From: Furfurilactobacillus milii | GTDB taxonomy: Bacteria; Bacillota; Bacilli; Lactobacillales; Lactobacillaceae | Assembly (NCBI RefSeq): GCF_009863985.1 | Contig: NZ_WEZT01000004.1 | Span: 1 to 51,091, forward strand | Length of the DNA: 51,091 bases | Reading direction: 5' to 3' | In this document: in pieces, positions 1 to 8,307 of the stretch | Layout: the number at the start of each line of letters is the position of its first letter | Numbering within the stretch: the stretch's first letter is position 1 | Translations under genes and position numbers: made by a program | Notes under the pieces: model-generated | The model's input: only the letters and a program-made list of their open reading frames with translations | Told to the model about the DNA's origin: nothing | The model's database searches: none

Positions 1-97
<97 letters not shown>

Positions 98-102
98 GAC
101 TG

Positions 103-132
103 AAACGTCAATCTGATGATTGGCGTTTTTTT
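103..132 (+). terminator. Terminator after 5S rRNA
   Basis: A 10-bp stem (AACGTCAATC with GATTGGCGTT) has a 4-nt loop and a run of T. It directly follows the 5S gene and presumably ends the rRNA operon transcript. Confidence 0.85.
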
Positions 133-204
133 GTGTCTTGAAAGGCGCTTCATTAAGGCATGGCGCCTTTCAGCAAGAAATGGTAACTAGGCGTTGATTA
201 GGCC

Positions 205-233
205 TTGAAGCCAGTGAAAAAGTCCGTTATACT
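205..233 (+). promoter_or_regulatory. Promoter of tRNA-Thr
   Basis: -35 TTGAAG (205-210), 17-nt spacer, -10 TATACT (228-233), ending 16 nt before the tRNA. This gives the tRNA its own promoter behind the rRNA terminator. Confidence 0.6.
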
Positions 234-249
234 AAAGGATGTGCTATTT

Positions 250-322
250 GCCGGATTAGCTCAGTTGGTAGAGCATCGGTATCGTAAACCGAGGGTCAGG
301 TGTTCAAGTCACCTATCCGGCA
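250..322 (+). tRNA. tRNA-Thr (CGT)
   Basis: 73-nt cloverleaf. The acceptor stem pairs GCCGGAT with ATCCGGC, and the anticodon stem TCGGT/ACCGA holds a 7-nt loop with anticodon CGT. The discriminator is A and no CCA is encoded. Confidence 0.93.
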
Positions 323-340
323 TAAATTCGAATGAATATC

Positions 341-373
341 AAAAAAACCGTCACATTTTGTGACGGTTTTTTT
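341..373 (+). terminator. Terminator after tRNA-Thr
   Basis: The stem ACCGTCACA/TGTGACGGT is flanked by A and T runs, so it could work in both directions. It closes the tRNA-Thr unit. Confidence 0.85.
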
Positions 374-453
374 GATGACTAAATCTGAAAATACGTGTTT
401 ATGTGATGTCGGCATCTTAGATAATGGTTTGTCAGCGTCATAAAGCAAAAAAT

Positions 454-802
454 GGGTTCTATCATATCTGTTGTTGGTCATGTCACAAGACATGATCGAC
501 AACAGATTTTTCTTTCTGTAATCTATGTATGTTGACACGAAAAAAGGATATCGTGCTTAACTTATATTCGTGAGCATCCTGACTACATTGAAAACACCTT
601 GAGGCACAAAGATTACTCCAATGGTCCTTTGGAAGGAACGAATAATCGAATCCAAGTCCTTAAAAGATCTGACTATGGCTACACGAGATTTAAGAATTTC
701 CGTTTGCGCGTCCTTGTTATGTTAAGGACAAAAACAAAACACCCAATCATCAAATAATGATTGAGTGCATTATGGTCGTTACCAACAACAGTTGACAGAG
801 AA
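454..802 (+). mobile_element. Internally deleted ISL3-family element
   Basis: The ends are imperfect inverted repeats. The left end (454-478) and the reverse complement of the right end (about 781-801) share CTGTTGTTGGT preceded by a TTCT-like start. Only the last part of an ISL3-type transposase lies between them. At about 350 bp the element has lost most of the gene. A 19-bp hairpin sits at 464-506 just inside the left end. ISL3 assignment rests on the transposase tail and the end sequence. Confidence 0.6.
560..757 (+). pseudogene. ISL3-family transposase, C-terminal fragment
   Basis: The frame ending at the TAA at 755-757 reads HPDYIENTLRHKDYSNGPLE and continues with NNRIQVLKRSDYGY and FKNFRLRV. 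This is the conserved C-terminal block of ISL3-type (DDE, transposase_12) transposases: the GPLEG-NN-I-K motif, then YGYRxFxNFRxR. About 65 residues remain of a protein normally over 400 aa, with no start codon or ribosome binding site in the right place. It cannot be active. Confidence 0.75.
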
Positions 803-976
803 TAAAAAAATGTGCAACACGCCGACAACAAGGCTTCTTCGCATTCTGCCACTTAAACATGAGAAAAACACTTGAAGATGGTTAAAAGATTAGAATTATT
901 CGCCTAAAAATGGCGAATAAATTAAAAGAAGGTTTGACTATCGCCATTTATAACCGCTATAATTGTTTTATCGTTC

Positions 977-1170
977 TTGAATTTACACTTTAAGTGCAAC
1001 ACTAATTAAATAAAGAATGGCCCATGGCCAAATTTCTGTAAAATGATGTTTGCGAAAACAATCATGAAAGGAGCAGAACAAATGAATAATCGTCCCCGTA
1101 AATGTCTCGGATGGAAAACGCCTTATGAAATATTCTTTAATGTAGTGTTGCACTTAATTTGACAATTCAA
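977..1170 (+). mobile_element. Miniature IS30-type element (194 bp)
   Basis: The left end at 977-1005 and the reverse complement of 1143-1170 share TTGAATT and TTAAGTGCAACACTA, giving imperfect terminal inverted repeats. The interior keeps only a transposase tail of about 26 codons, whose stop lies within the right repeat. This is what an internally deleted, MITE-like IS30 derivative would look like. Mobility would depend on a full-length relative elsewhere. Confidence 0.65.
1082..1162 (+). pseudogene. IS30-family transposase, C-terminal fragment
   Basis: Translation from the ATG at 1082 gives NNRPRKCLGWKTPYEIFF and then VLHLI before TGA. NRPRKxLGWxTPYE is the signature C-terminus of IS30 transposases. 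A chance AAAGGAG lies 9 nt upstream of the ATG, so a 26-aa peptide might be made, but it lacks every catalytic residue. Only the tail of a protein of about 300-350 aa survives. Confidence 0.75.
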
Positions 1171-1181
1171 GTTTTTTTAAA

Positions 1182-1256
1182 CGGGGAACTACAACTGAAT
1201 ATTTAGAGTATTAAGAATCCCCGAAAAGTCATGGCCTTCGGGCTGCTATTGGGGGA
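1182..1256 (+). promoter_or_regulatory. Candidate structured leader of dtpT
   Basis: TCCCCG at 1218-1223 can pair either with CGGGGA at 1182-1187 upstream or with GGGGGA at 1251-1256 downstream. A small GCC-TTCG-GGC hairpin lies between at 1234-1243. The downstream pairing ends only 7 nt before the AGGAGG of dtpT, so the choice of partner could affect ribosome access. No known riboswitch class was recognised; the role is inferred. Confidence 0.3.
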
Positions 1257-1274
1257 TAAATTAGGAGGATTCTT

Positions 1275-2756
1275 TTGGAAAACAAGAAATACGATACGGC
1301 GTTTTTTGGACAACCTCGTGGGTTGGCAACGCTGTTTTTCACAGAAATGTGGGAACGTTTCAGTTATTACGGAATGCGTGCCATTCTGTTGTTCTACATG
1401 TACTTTGCCATTGATAAGGGCGGTTTAGGCTTTAGCCAAGCTACCGCAAGTTCCATCATGGCTATCTATGGATCACTTGTTTACTTATCCAGTGTACTTG
1501 GTGGATTTCTGAGTGACCGTGTCTTTGGACCACGTCGCACAGTGTTCATGGGTGGTGTCCTGATTATGTTTGGACACATTGCGTTGGCCATCCCAGCTGG
1601 CGCAACGGCTTTATTCGCATCCATTGCGTTGATTGTTGTTGGTACTGGTTTGTTAAAGCCAAACGTATCAGAAATGGTCGGTGCTTTATACACGACTGAA
1701 GATCGTCGTCGTGATGCTGGATTTAACATTTTCGTCTTCGGGATCAACATGGGGAGTTTATTCTCACCATATATTGTTGGGACCTTAGGTGAAAAGGTTA
1801 ACTTCCATCTGGGTTTCTCCTTGGCTGCTATTGGGATGTTCTTTGGACTGATGCAGTACTGGATCGATGGTCGTAAGTACCTAAGTAAAGATGGTTTGTA
1901 TCCATCAGATCCAATCGAACGTGATGACATCAAGCCATTGGCTGTTCGTTGGGGACTCGGCGTCGTTGCATTGATTCTAGTGCTTGTTTTAATGAAGTTA
2001 ATGGACGCATTGAACCTTAAGAATGTCATTTTGTTGATTAGTATTATTGCCGTTGCAACGCCGGTGGTTTACTTCATTATCATGTTGTCGAGTCGCAAGG
2101 TGACGAAGAACGAACGTCGCCACGTGGTTGCGTACATTCCGCTGTTCATTGCTGCAATGTTATTCTGGGCTATTGAAGAACAAGGCTCTGTTGTCTTGGC
2201 ACTGTTTGCACAACAACGGACTAACTTGCAGATTGGTGGTTGGACAATGCCAGCTGCGTACTTCCAGTCACTTAACCCTGCATTTATTATGCTATATACA
2301 CCATTCTTTGCCATTTTATGGACAAAGTTGGGCAAACGTCAGCCTAGCACGACGACTAAGTTTGCATATGGACTGGTAATTGCTGGTATTTCATACCTGT
2401 TCATGGCTCTACCTGGCTGGCTTGAAGGTACTTCTGGCCGTGTTTCAATCCTGTGGTTGATCGGAAGCTGGGCGATTGTTGAAATCGCTGAACTGTTGAT
2501 TTCACCAATCGGACTGTCTGTTACAACTCGGTTAGCACCAAATGCCTTCCGTTCACAGATGATGAGTATGTGGTTCTTGGCTGATGCTGCTGGTCAAGCT
2601 GTCAACGCACAAATCGTTCGTTTCTACACGAGTGATACAGAAGTTTCCTACTTCTTGATTGTTGGGGCTGTCAGTGTTGTTTTGGGGGTTGTACTGTTTG
2701 CCTTCCGTAAGCCAATCTTTGGCCTTATGAAGGACGTCGAGATTGCCCAGGACTAA
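1275..2756 (+). CDS. dtpT: Proton-dependent di/tripeptide transporter (POT/PTR2)
   Basis: Imports di- and tripeptides together with protons across the cytoplasmic membrane. The protein has 493 aa, a usual length for bacterial POT proteins, with hydrophobic segments throughout. The family signature ExxERFxYYG is at residues 24-33 (E24, E27, R28, YYG 31-33), followed by the PTR2 block [14 protein letters not shown]. The start is TTG at 1275, chosen because AGGAGG at 1263-1268 sits at the right distance and the first residues match the family N-terminus. It stands alone, between a possible regulatory leader and a strong terminator, and fits the peptide-dependent nutrition implied by PepC and the S9 peptidase in this window. 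Confidence 0.93.
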   Translation: MENKKYDTAFFGQPRGLATLFFTEMWERFSYYGMRAILLFYMYFAIDKGGLGFSQATASSIMAIYGSLVYLSSVLGGFLSDRVFGPRRTVFMGGVLIMFGHIALAIPAGATALFASIALIVVGTGLLKPNVSEMVGALYTTEDRRRDAGFNIFVFGINMGSLFSPYIVGTLGEKVNFHLGFSLAAIGMFFGLMQYWIDGRKYLSKDGLYPSDPIERDDIKPLAVRWGLGVVALILVLVLMKLMDALNLKNVILLISIIAVATPVVYFIIMLSSRKVTKNERRHVVAYIPLFIAAMLFWAIEEQGSVVLALFAQQRTNLQIGGWTMPAAYFQSLNPAFIMLYTPFFAILWTKLGKRQPSTTTKFAYGLVIAGISYLFMALPGWLEGTSGRVSILWLIGSWAIVEIAELLISPIGLSVTTRLAPNAFRSQMMSMWFLADAAGQAVNAQIVRFYTSDTEVSYFLIVGAVSVVLGVVLFAFRKPIFGLMKDVEIAQD

Positions 2757-2792
2757 GAGTCTAAAACGTAATCATAAATAAGTTTGTGCTAA

Positions 2793-2826
2793 AATGTGCT
2801 CAACAGCTGTTGAGCACATTTTTTTT
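2793..2826 (+). terminator. Terminator of dtpT
   Basis: A near-perfect palindrome (AATGTGCTCAACAG with CTGTTGAGCACATT) is followed by a run of T. Confidence 0.9.
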
Positions 2827-2844
2827 AGAAGGTGAAGATAAACG

Positions 2845-3675
2845 ATGGTACGTGTGGCCCTGACCAGTGATAATCACTTCGACGTTAATCAACTGGATAG
2901 TAATGAACTGTTGAAACATCAGGCTCAAGTATTAGCCGACTTAAAGGTAAACTATTACATTATTGCAGGCGATACCTTTAATGACTTTACGAAGACCGTG
3001 CACTATGTTGATGCGTTACAGCATGAACTTGGCAGTCAAACGGAAGTTTACTTTTTGGCTGGCAATCACGATATGGCTGCCGGGGTAACGTATGCAGAGC
3101 TTGAAACCAGGATTAACGCACATTATCTGCACAATCAGTTTGTGGATATTCCGGGGACTGATTGGCGGATTGTCGGCAATAACGGGTGGTATGACTATAC
3201 CTTTGCCAGCCAGTTGTTTAACGAACGCTCTGTCGCCGACTTTGCTCAATGGAAACGCGCTTATTGGTTTGATGGTGTCATCAAGCAACCAATGACGGAT
3301 CCGGAAAGAGAAGATGTGGTCTTACAGCAGACTACCAACCAACTTTTGGATGCTACAGTAGCTAACAAACGTGTTTTGTACGTCACGCATTTCGTGCCAC
3401 GAGCTGAATATACGCGGATTACGGATGACAATCGTTTTTGGAACATGGCAAACGCAATGTATGGTAGTCGTCGTCTTGGCGATGTCTTGACCAAAGGACA
3501 CGTTGTTTATGCGCAGTTTGGTCATCTGCACATTAAACCTGAGCCGCGAACCTTTGACCATGTGACCTACTTTAATCAGTCTGTCGGCTACAACACGCAC
3601 CGTTTGCAAGAATGGCGTCATGCTGATTTTATGAGTGAATGGCAAACGCGACTAAGAATTTTGAACTTACAATAA
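2845..3675 (+). CDS. Calcineurin-like metallophosphoesterase
   Basis: 276-aa cytoplasmic protein with the ordered metal-binding motifs of the metallophosphatase fold: D9-N-H11, G42-D43, G73-N-H-D76, a late THFVP and GHLH near residue 228. These bind the two metal ions of the active site, so hydrolysis of a phosphoester is expected, but the substrate cannot be told from sequence. No signal peptide or membrane segment is visible. A GAAGGTGAAG ribosome binding site precedes the ATG. It is a single gene between the dtpT terminator and the tRNA-Tyr promoter. Homologues in lactobacilli are annotated only by family. Confidence 0.85.
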   Translation: MVRVALTSDNHFDVNQLDSNELLKHQAQVLADLKVNYYIIAGDTFNDFTKTVHYVDALQHELGSQTEVYFLAGNHDMAAGVTYAELETRINAHYLHNQFVDIPGTDWRIVGNNGWYDYTFASQLFNERSVADFAQWKRAYWFDGVIKQPMTDPEREDVVLQQTTNQLLDATVANKRVLYVTHFVPRAEYTRITDDNRFWNMANAMYGSRRLGDVLTKGHVVYAQFGHLHIKPEPRTFDHVTYFNQSVGYNTHRLQEWRHADFMSEWQTRLRILNLQ

Positions 3676-3688
3676 TTCCTGATTACGC

Positions 3689-3717
3689 TTGAATTCAATG
3701 GAAATTTTCGTTAGAAT
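3689..3717 (+). promoter_or_regulatory. Promoter of tRNA-Tyr/tRNA-Gln
   Basis: -35 TTGAAT (3689-3694), 17-nt spacer, -10 TAGAAT (3712-3717), 18 nt upstream of tRNA-Tyr. Confidence 0.6.
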
Positions 3718-3735
3718 AAAAAAGTTGTCAGGAAC

Positions 3736-3816
3736 GGCGGAATAGCGAAGTGGCTAAACGCAGCGGTCTGTAAAACCGCCCCGAAAGGTTCGTTGGTTCG
3801 AATCCAACTTCCGCCA
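3736..3816 (+). tRNA. tRNA-Tyr (GTA)
   Basis: 81-nt tRNA with a long variable arm, as in bacterial tRNA-Tyr. The acceptor stem is GGCGGAA/TTCCGCC and the anticodon loop CTGTAAA sits in stem GCGGT/ACCGC. Discriminator A. Confidence 0.95.
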
Positions 3817-3821
3817 TTTAT

Positions 3822-3893
3822 TGGGATATAGCCAAGTGGTAAGGCAACGGACTTTGACTCCGTCATGCGCTGGTTCGAATCCAGCTATCCCAA
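3822..3893 (+). tRNA. tRNA-Gln (TTG)
   Basis: 72-nt cloverleaf with acceptor TGGGATA/TATCCCA and anticodon TTG in the loop of stem ACGGA/TCCGT. It lies 5 nt after tRNA-Tyr, so the two are co-transcribed. Confidence 0.95.
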
Positions 3894-3907
3894 TTATAAA
3901 AATTAAG

Positions 3908-3947
3908 GAAGCAGGTATTACCGTTAAAGGTGATGCCTGCTTCTTTA
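3908..3947 (+). terminator. Terminator after tRNA-Gln
   Basis: A stem of about 15 bp (GAAGCAGGTATTACC with GGTGATGCCTGCTTC, one mismatch) is followed by a short T run. Confidence 0.7.
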
Positions 3948-4008
3948 CGTTGTAGGGATAACTATGGTATTCTTATATGCGAACATACGTTTGAAAAAAG
4001 GATAAATT

Positions 4009-5346
4009 ATGACAGAACAAACATCACTTTTTGATCAAAATGACGCAAATCAACCATTAGCAAGCAGGATGCGTCCTCAAACGCTGGCAGAGTTTGTTGG
4101 GCAACAACAGTTACTTGGACATGGCAAAGTGTTGCGTCAACTTATTGATGACGACGCCGTTTCTTCGCTGATTTTTTGGGGACCACCGGGTGTTGGAAAA
4201 ACAACTTTGGCAAGGATTATTGCGAATAAAACGCAGGCTCGCTTTATAAACTTCAGTGCGGTCACAAGTGGCATCAAAGAAATCCGTCAGGTTATGGAAG
4301 AAGCGGAAGGAAACCGACAAATTGGCGAACGCACAATTGTGTTTGTAGATGAAATTCATCGGTTTAACAAGGCACAACAAGATGCTTTCTTGCCATTTGT
4401 TGAAAAGGGAAGCATCACCCTGATTGGTGCGACAACAGAAAATCCATCATTTGAAATCAATTCGGCGCTGTTGTCCAGGACCAAGGTTTTTGTGCTCCAG
4501 CCTCTAACGCACGACGATTTAATTCAATTGCTAAATCAGGCGCTTCACGACGATCGTGGCTTTGGCAAACAAAACATTCATATTAGTGATCAAACGATTG
4601 CGGCGATTGCGGACTTTGCCAACGGGGATGCCCGGGTAGCCCTAAACACGCTAGAAATGGCTGTGTTGAATGGGCAGCAAGTGGGTGAAGTAACAACGGT
4701 CGATCAAGACGATGTCGCTCAATTAGTATCGCGAAAATCCCTAATGTATGACAAAAAGGGTGAAGAACACTACAACATTATTTCCGCATTGCATAAATCA
4801 ATGCGGAACTCGGATGCGGATGCCGCACTTTACTGGTTGTCACGCATGTTGGAGGGTGGTGAAGATCCACTGTACGTGGCCCGTCGCCTCATTCGATTTG
4901 CTAGTGAAGACATTGGACTAGCTGATTCACGGGCCTTGGAAATTGCGGTGGCCGCTTATCAAGCGTCTCATTTAATCGGGATGCCAGAGTGTACCGTTAA
5001 TTTGGCTCAGGCGGTGGTTTATTTGTCGATGGCACCGAAGTCTAATGCGATTTATACGGCTTATTCAGCTGCTAAACACGATGCTTTGCATTCTATGGCT
5101 GAACCAGTTCCTCTACAGATCCGCAATGAGCCAACCAAGTTAATGGCTGACTTACATTATGGTGAGGGCTATCAGTATGCTCACGATACGAAGGATAAGC
5201 TGACAACATTACAGACGATGCCAGACAACTTGGTTGGCCACGTTTATTATCAGCCCACCACCCAAGGTTCTGAAAAGAAGTTTGCTGAGCGTTTGGCCCA
5301 GATTCGGGAGTGGCATGCCGAACACGATGATCATCAAAATGATTAG
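4009..5346 (+). CDS. rarA: Replication-associated recombination protein A (RarA/MgsA)
   Basis: AAA+ ATPase of the RarA/WHIP/Mgs1 family (445 aa) that acts at stalled replication forks. The Walker A motif is GPPGVGKTT at residues 58-66 and Walker B is VFVDEIH around D114-E115. A sensor-1 stretch, IGATTENPSFEINSALLSR, follows. The C-terminal half carries the family's tetramerisation region, including MLEGGEDPLYVARRLIRFAS. Length is normal. The ATG at 4009 is preceded by AAAAAGGA. It stands between the tRNA terminator and the S9 peptidase gene; no functional link to the neighbours is evident. Confidence 0.93.
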   Translation: MTEQTSLFDQNDANQPLASRMRPQTLAEFVGQQQLLGHGKVLRQLIDDDAVSSLIFWGPPGVGKTTLARIIANKTQARFINFSAVTSGIKEIRQVMEEAEGNRQIGERTIVFVDEIHRFNKAQQDAFLPFVEKGSITLIGATTENPSFEINSALLSRTKVFVLQPLTHDDLIQLLNQALHDDRGFGKQNIHISDQTIAAIADFANGDARVALNTLEMAVLNGQQVGEVTTVDQDDVAQLVSRKSLMYDKKGEEHYNIISALHKSMRNSDADAALYWLSRMLEGGEDPLYVARRLIRFASEDIGLADSRALEIAVAAYQASHLIGMPECTVNLAQAVVYLSMAPKSNAIYTAYSAAKHDALHSMAEPVPLQIRNEPTKLMADLHYGEGYQYAHDTKDKLTTLQTMPDNLVGHVYYQPTTQGSEKKFAERLAQIREWHAEHDDHQND

Positions 5347-5389
5347 CCAGATAGTACTAATTGTTCGCAGTTTAAGTAATCTAATATGT

Positions 5390-5417
5390 TTGGTTAATGA
5401 CTTAAAAGCACTATAAT
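5390..5417 (+). promoter_or_regulatory. Candidate promoter of the S9 peptidase gene
   Basis: -35 TTGGTT (5390-5395), 16-nt spacer, -10 TATAAT (5412-5417), 38 nt upstream of the ATG. Confidence 0.45.
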
Positions 5418-5455
5418 AACTGCAAGTGTAACCAATAAGAAAATGAGGCGATTAT

Positions 5456-7447
5456 ATGGTTCAACCAGTAGCGGTCACAGATTTGTATAAGTTAGTTTCA
5501 CTTGCACAACCCGTTGCGACACCAGATGCAGTCTTTTTCTTGCAAACGCAGATGCGTGAACAGGAAGACGATTATGCAACATCTATCCAACGGTTTGATT
5601 TACATACGCACGCAACGACAACGTGGGGAACATTGTCTGGCAAGGATAACGCGCTAGCAATCAGTGATGATCAGCGCGTACTGACGTTTACCAGCGAAGA
5701 TGCGAATCATCAGCGACAGGTTTTTGCACAATCATTAACTGGTGGCTCGCCAGTTCAAATAACGTTTGATGAGTTTGGTGTCAGTGCTTATAAATGGGAT
5801 GCCAAACATCAAGTCGTATATTATCAAAGCGCACCTAAGAAAGATGGCAAGCGGCCAGTTAAAACAGATCCTAAACGACCACAAACAATCAGTTATACTA
5901 AAACAATTTATAAAGATAATGATCTCGGCTATTTTGCTGAGGACGAACGCTATGTCATCAAGAAGCAAATCATTGGTCATAAAACAGCTACAGAGATCTT
6001 TGAAAATCCGGAAAAGTTTTCCATGGGTCCACTATCTCACGATGGTAGGTTGTTGACCTATTCAACAGCTGGAAAGCCAGAAGATGACAATGATTTTAGC
6101 GAACTGACATATGCGTTAGATACTGAAACTGGTGTAAAAATCGTTTTGACTGGCAGTTTGCTGGCGGCTTCGCTTAGTCCAGTTGGATTCAATGAGAGTG
6201 ACACTGATTTATTGCTTTGGGGCACAACGAATGAGATTCCTAATATCTCTGCTTCACATTTATACGATTATCATTTCAAAGATCAACAGCTAACTGATCT
6301 AACACCGGATAAAGATGTTGTGGTCGGCGACATGATTATGAATGCTGATTTCCAACAAAACCTTAGTGGTCGTGTAGCAGCGTTTGTTAGTGATCAACAA
6401 TATGTTTATACTCAGTTATTACATGGGACGTTACGGCTCATGATGGCCACGTTGGGTGATTCACTCAGTGATCATCAAGAACTCGTATCAGGGTCGCGGC
6501 ATGTCACTGATTTTACAATTTCTGCAGACCATGGTGAAGTTTTCTTCACTCAGTCTGCTTGGACGACGGTTGCTAAACTTTCAGCGATTGCATTGAAGGA
6601 TGGCAAGGAACGAGACTTGACTGATCCTAATCATCATTATGAAACGACGCACCAATTAGTAGAGCCACTTCGGTTTACATTTACCAGCGATGACGATGTG
6701 CAAGTACCAGGCTGGTATTTGCCGCCAATTGATGCGCAGGCAAAAACAAATTATCCAGTGATTCTCTATATTCACGGTGGCCCCGGTGCTAATTATGGGG
6801 AAACCTTCTTTCATGAATTACAATTTCATGCCAGTGAAGGCTATGGTGTGATTGCCATTAATCCACGTGGTTCGACCAGCTATGGACAGGAATTCCAGCT
6901 TGGCGTCATTGGTCATTATGGCGAGGGCGATTATGCTGACTTAATGAATGGCTTAGATCACGTATTAGAACTTGATCCTAAAATTGATCAAAATCGATTG
7001 TATGTTACTGGTGGTTCATACGGTGGTTTTATGACCAACTGGATTGAGGGTCACACGAATCGTTTTAAAGCTGCGGTAACAGCGCGTTCCATTGCTGATT
7101 GGATTAGTATGTATGGGACGAGTGATATCGGATATTATTTCCTGCCGTGGGAACTCACCGGTGAGCGAACGGTGAAAGCTACTGATTTAACGCCACTGTG
7201 GAATGCATCGCCACTGAAGTACGTGGCCAATGTGTCGACACCTACGTTAATTCTTCACAGCGAACAGGATTTTCGTTGTCCAATTGGTCAAGGCGAAGAG
7301 TGGTACACATCGTTAAAACTAAATGGTGTTGAAACGAAGATGGTTCGTTTTCCTGGCGAAAACCACGATCTGTCGCGAATAGGTAAGCCACGTTTTCGAA
7401 TTGAACGCATGCAACGAATTCACGATTGGTTTGCTACTCATCAATAA
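5456..7447 (+). CDS. S9 family prolyl oligopeptidase / acylaminoacyl-peptidase-like
   Basis: 663-aa serine peptidase. The N-terminal two thirds resemble a beta-propeller that limits access to the active site. The C-terminal alpha/beta-hydrolase domain starts near the HGGPGANYG oxyanion segment. The catalytic triad can be placed: Ser521 in GGSYGGF, Asp605 in SEQDFRCP and His637 in GENHDLSR. No signal peptide is seen, so it is cytoplasmic and probably trims peptides taken up by transporters such as DtpT. ogt follows after 15 nt and is probably co-transcribed. Exact specificity (dipeptidyl, acylaminoacyl or prolyl) cannot be told. Confidence 0.88.
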   Translation: MVQPVAVTDLYKLVSLAQPVATPDAVFFLQTQMREQEDDYATSIQRFDLHTHATTTWGTLSGKDNALAISDDQRVLTFTSEDANHQRQVFAQSLTGGSPVQITFDEFGVSAYKWDAKHQVVYYQSAPKKDGKRPVKTDPKRPQTISYTKTIYKDNDLGYFAEDERYVIKKQIIGHKTATEIFENPEKFSMGPLSHDGRLLTYSTAGKPEDDNDFSELTYALDTETGVKIVLTGSLLAASLSPVGFNESDTDLLLWGTTNEIPNISASHLYDYHFKDQQLTDLTPDKDVVVGDMIMNADFQQNLSGRVAAFVSDQQYVYTQLLHGTLRLMMATLGDSLSDHQELVSGSRHVTDFTISADHGEVFFTQSAWTTVAKLSAIALKDGKERDLTDPNHHYETTHQLVEPLRFTFTSDDDVQVPGWYLPPIDAQAKTNYPVILYIHGGPGANYGETFFHELQFHASEGYGVIAINPRGSTSYGQEFQLGVIGHYGEGDYADLMNGLDHVLELDPKIDQNRLYVTGGSYGGFMTNWIEGHTNRFKAAVTARSIADWISMYGTSDIGYYFLPWELTGERTVKATDLTPLWNASPLKYVANVSTPTLILHSEQDFRCPIGQGEEWYTSLKLNGVETKMVRFPGENHDLSRIGKPRFRIERMQRIHDWFATHQ

Positions 7448-7462
7448 ACTAGGAGGATAACT

Positions 7463-7972
7463 ATGGCCCAGCTATATCATGATGTCGTTGATACCAGTGT
7501 TGGTCAGTTACAGTTATTAGTTTCCGACAAAGGCTTAGTTTTTGTTGGTTCACCCAATGCTCCGTTAAGCGAGGCAAAGAGCTATTTAAACAATGTGGAT
7601 GCAGTTGATCAGGCAATCACTGATGGCCAAAAAACGTTGAAGTATCGGCAGCAAATTAGCGATTACTTTGAGGGTAAGCGCCATGATTTTGATTTGCCGA
7701 TTGACCATTTTGGCACCGGTACACGTCTTCAACAAGCCGTTTGGGATGCATTGGTACTAATTCCTTATGGGATGACCTGTGATTATACGACCATTGCTGC
7801 TAATATCGGTCAGCCGTCAGCGATTCGCGCAGTTGCGACGGCAATTGCAAAAAATCCGGTACTGATTGTAACACCATGCCATCGGGTTTTACGTAAGGAC
7901 GGCGGATTGGGTGGTTATCGCGGTGGTCTAACGATGAAACGGCAGATATTAGCACTTGAACGTACTGCATAG
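7463..7972 (+). CDS. ogt: Methylated-DNA-protein cysteine methyltransferase
   Basis: 169-aa suicide repair enzyme that takes the alkyl group from O6-alkylguanine (and O4-alkylthymine) onto its own cysteine. The acceptor is Cys139 in the PCHRVL motif. The DNA-binding helix region (AIRAVATAIAKNP) lies just before it and GGLGGYRGG after it. Length fits Ogt proteins without an Ada domain. The ribosome binding site AGGAGG is 9 nt before the ATG. It follows the S9 peptidase by 15 nt, so the two form a short transcription unit. Confidence 0.92.
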   Translation: MAQLYHDVVDTSVGQLQLLVSDKGLVFVGSPNAPLSEAKSYLNNVDAVDQAITDGQKTLKYRQQISDYFEGKRHDFDLPIDHFGTGTRLQQAVWDALVLIPYGMTCDYTTIAANIGQPSAIRAVATAIAKNPVLIVTPCHRVLRKDGGLGGYRGGLTMKRQILALERTA

Positions 7973-8307
7973 TTTAAGGCGTGCAGCGTTAATCTTATTT
8001 TTTGAACAAAATTATTTAAGAAACGAAAACTATTACTACACAGTGACATTTGAATCTATTCAAATCGTTGTGTAATAGGATCTCCGTTGTTAGTTACAAA
8101 GAACGCAGTCGTTAGATTGGAAGGCCAATTTTGACTACGTTCTTTTTGACCACTCGTTTAGATGGAAAATTATTTTTTAGTGACTCGTAGTTGCATTATT
8201 GGTCTATATCAGTTACATTCTAATCAGATATGACATTATCTGCATTTTTTGTGACAGTGGTTATAAAGATGCGGTATGTTAAAAACAGATGCGGGGAGAG
8301 ACGGTTC
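7973..8307. other. Intergenic region between ogt and proC
   Basis: 335 nt without a gene. It contains a hairpin at 8034-8075 (ACACAGTGACATTTGAA paired with TTCAAATCGTTGTGT), a strong terminator at 8098-8147, and the proC promoter region with a NagR-like half-palindrome at about 8199-8212. Confidence 0.6.
8098..8147 (+). terminator. Terminator upstream of proC
   Basis: Long stem AAAGAACGCAGTC with GACTACGTTCTTT (one mismatch), enclosing a second pairing ATTGG/CCAAT, then a T run. It ends the S9 peptidase-ogt unit. Confidence 0.8.

Noticed and set aside
296-538. Minus-strand open frame over the tRNA-Thr end, its terminator and the ISL3 left end.
   Set aside because: It overlaps a tRNA and terminator, has no ribosome binding site and no recognisable protein.
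1481-2029. 182-codon minus-strand frame inside dtpT.
   Set aside because: It is the antisense shadow of a clearly coding transporter gene and has no start signal.
8230-8307. N-terminal extension of proC starting at an upstream ATG.
   Set aside because: The extension lacks a ribosome binding site, and the Rossmann motif of ProC normally starts within the first ten residues, as it does from 8308.
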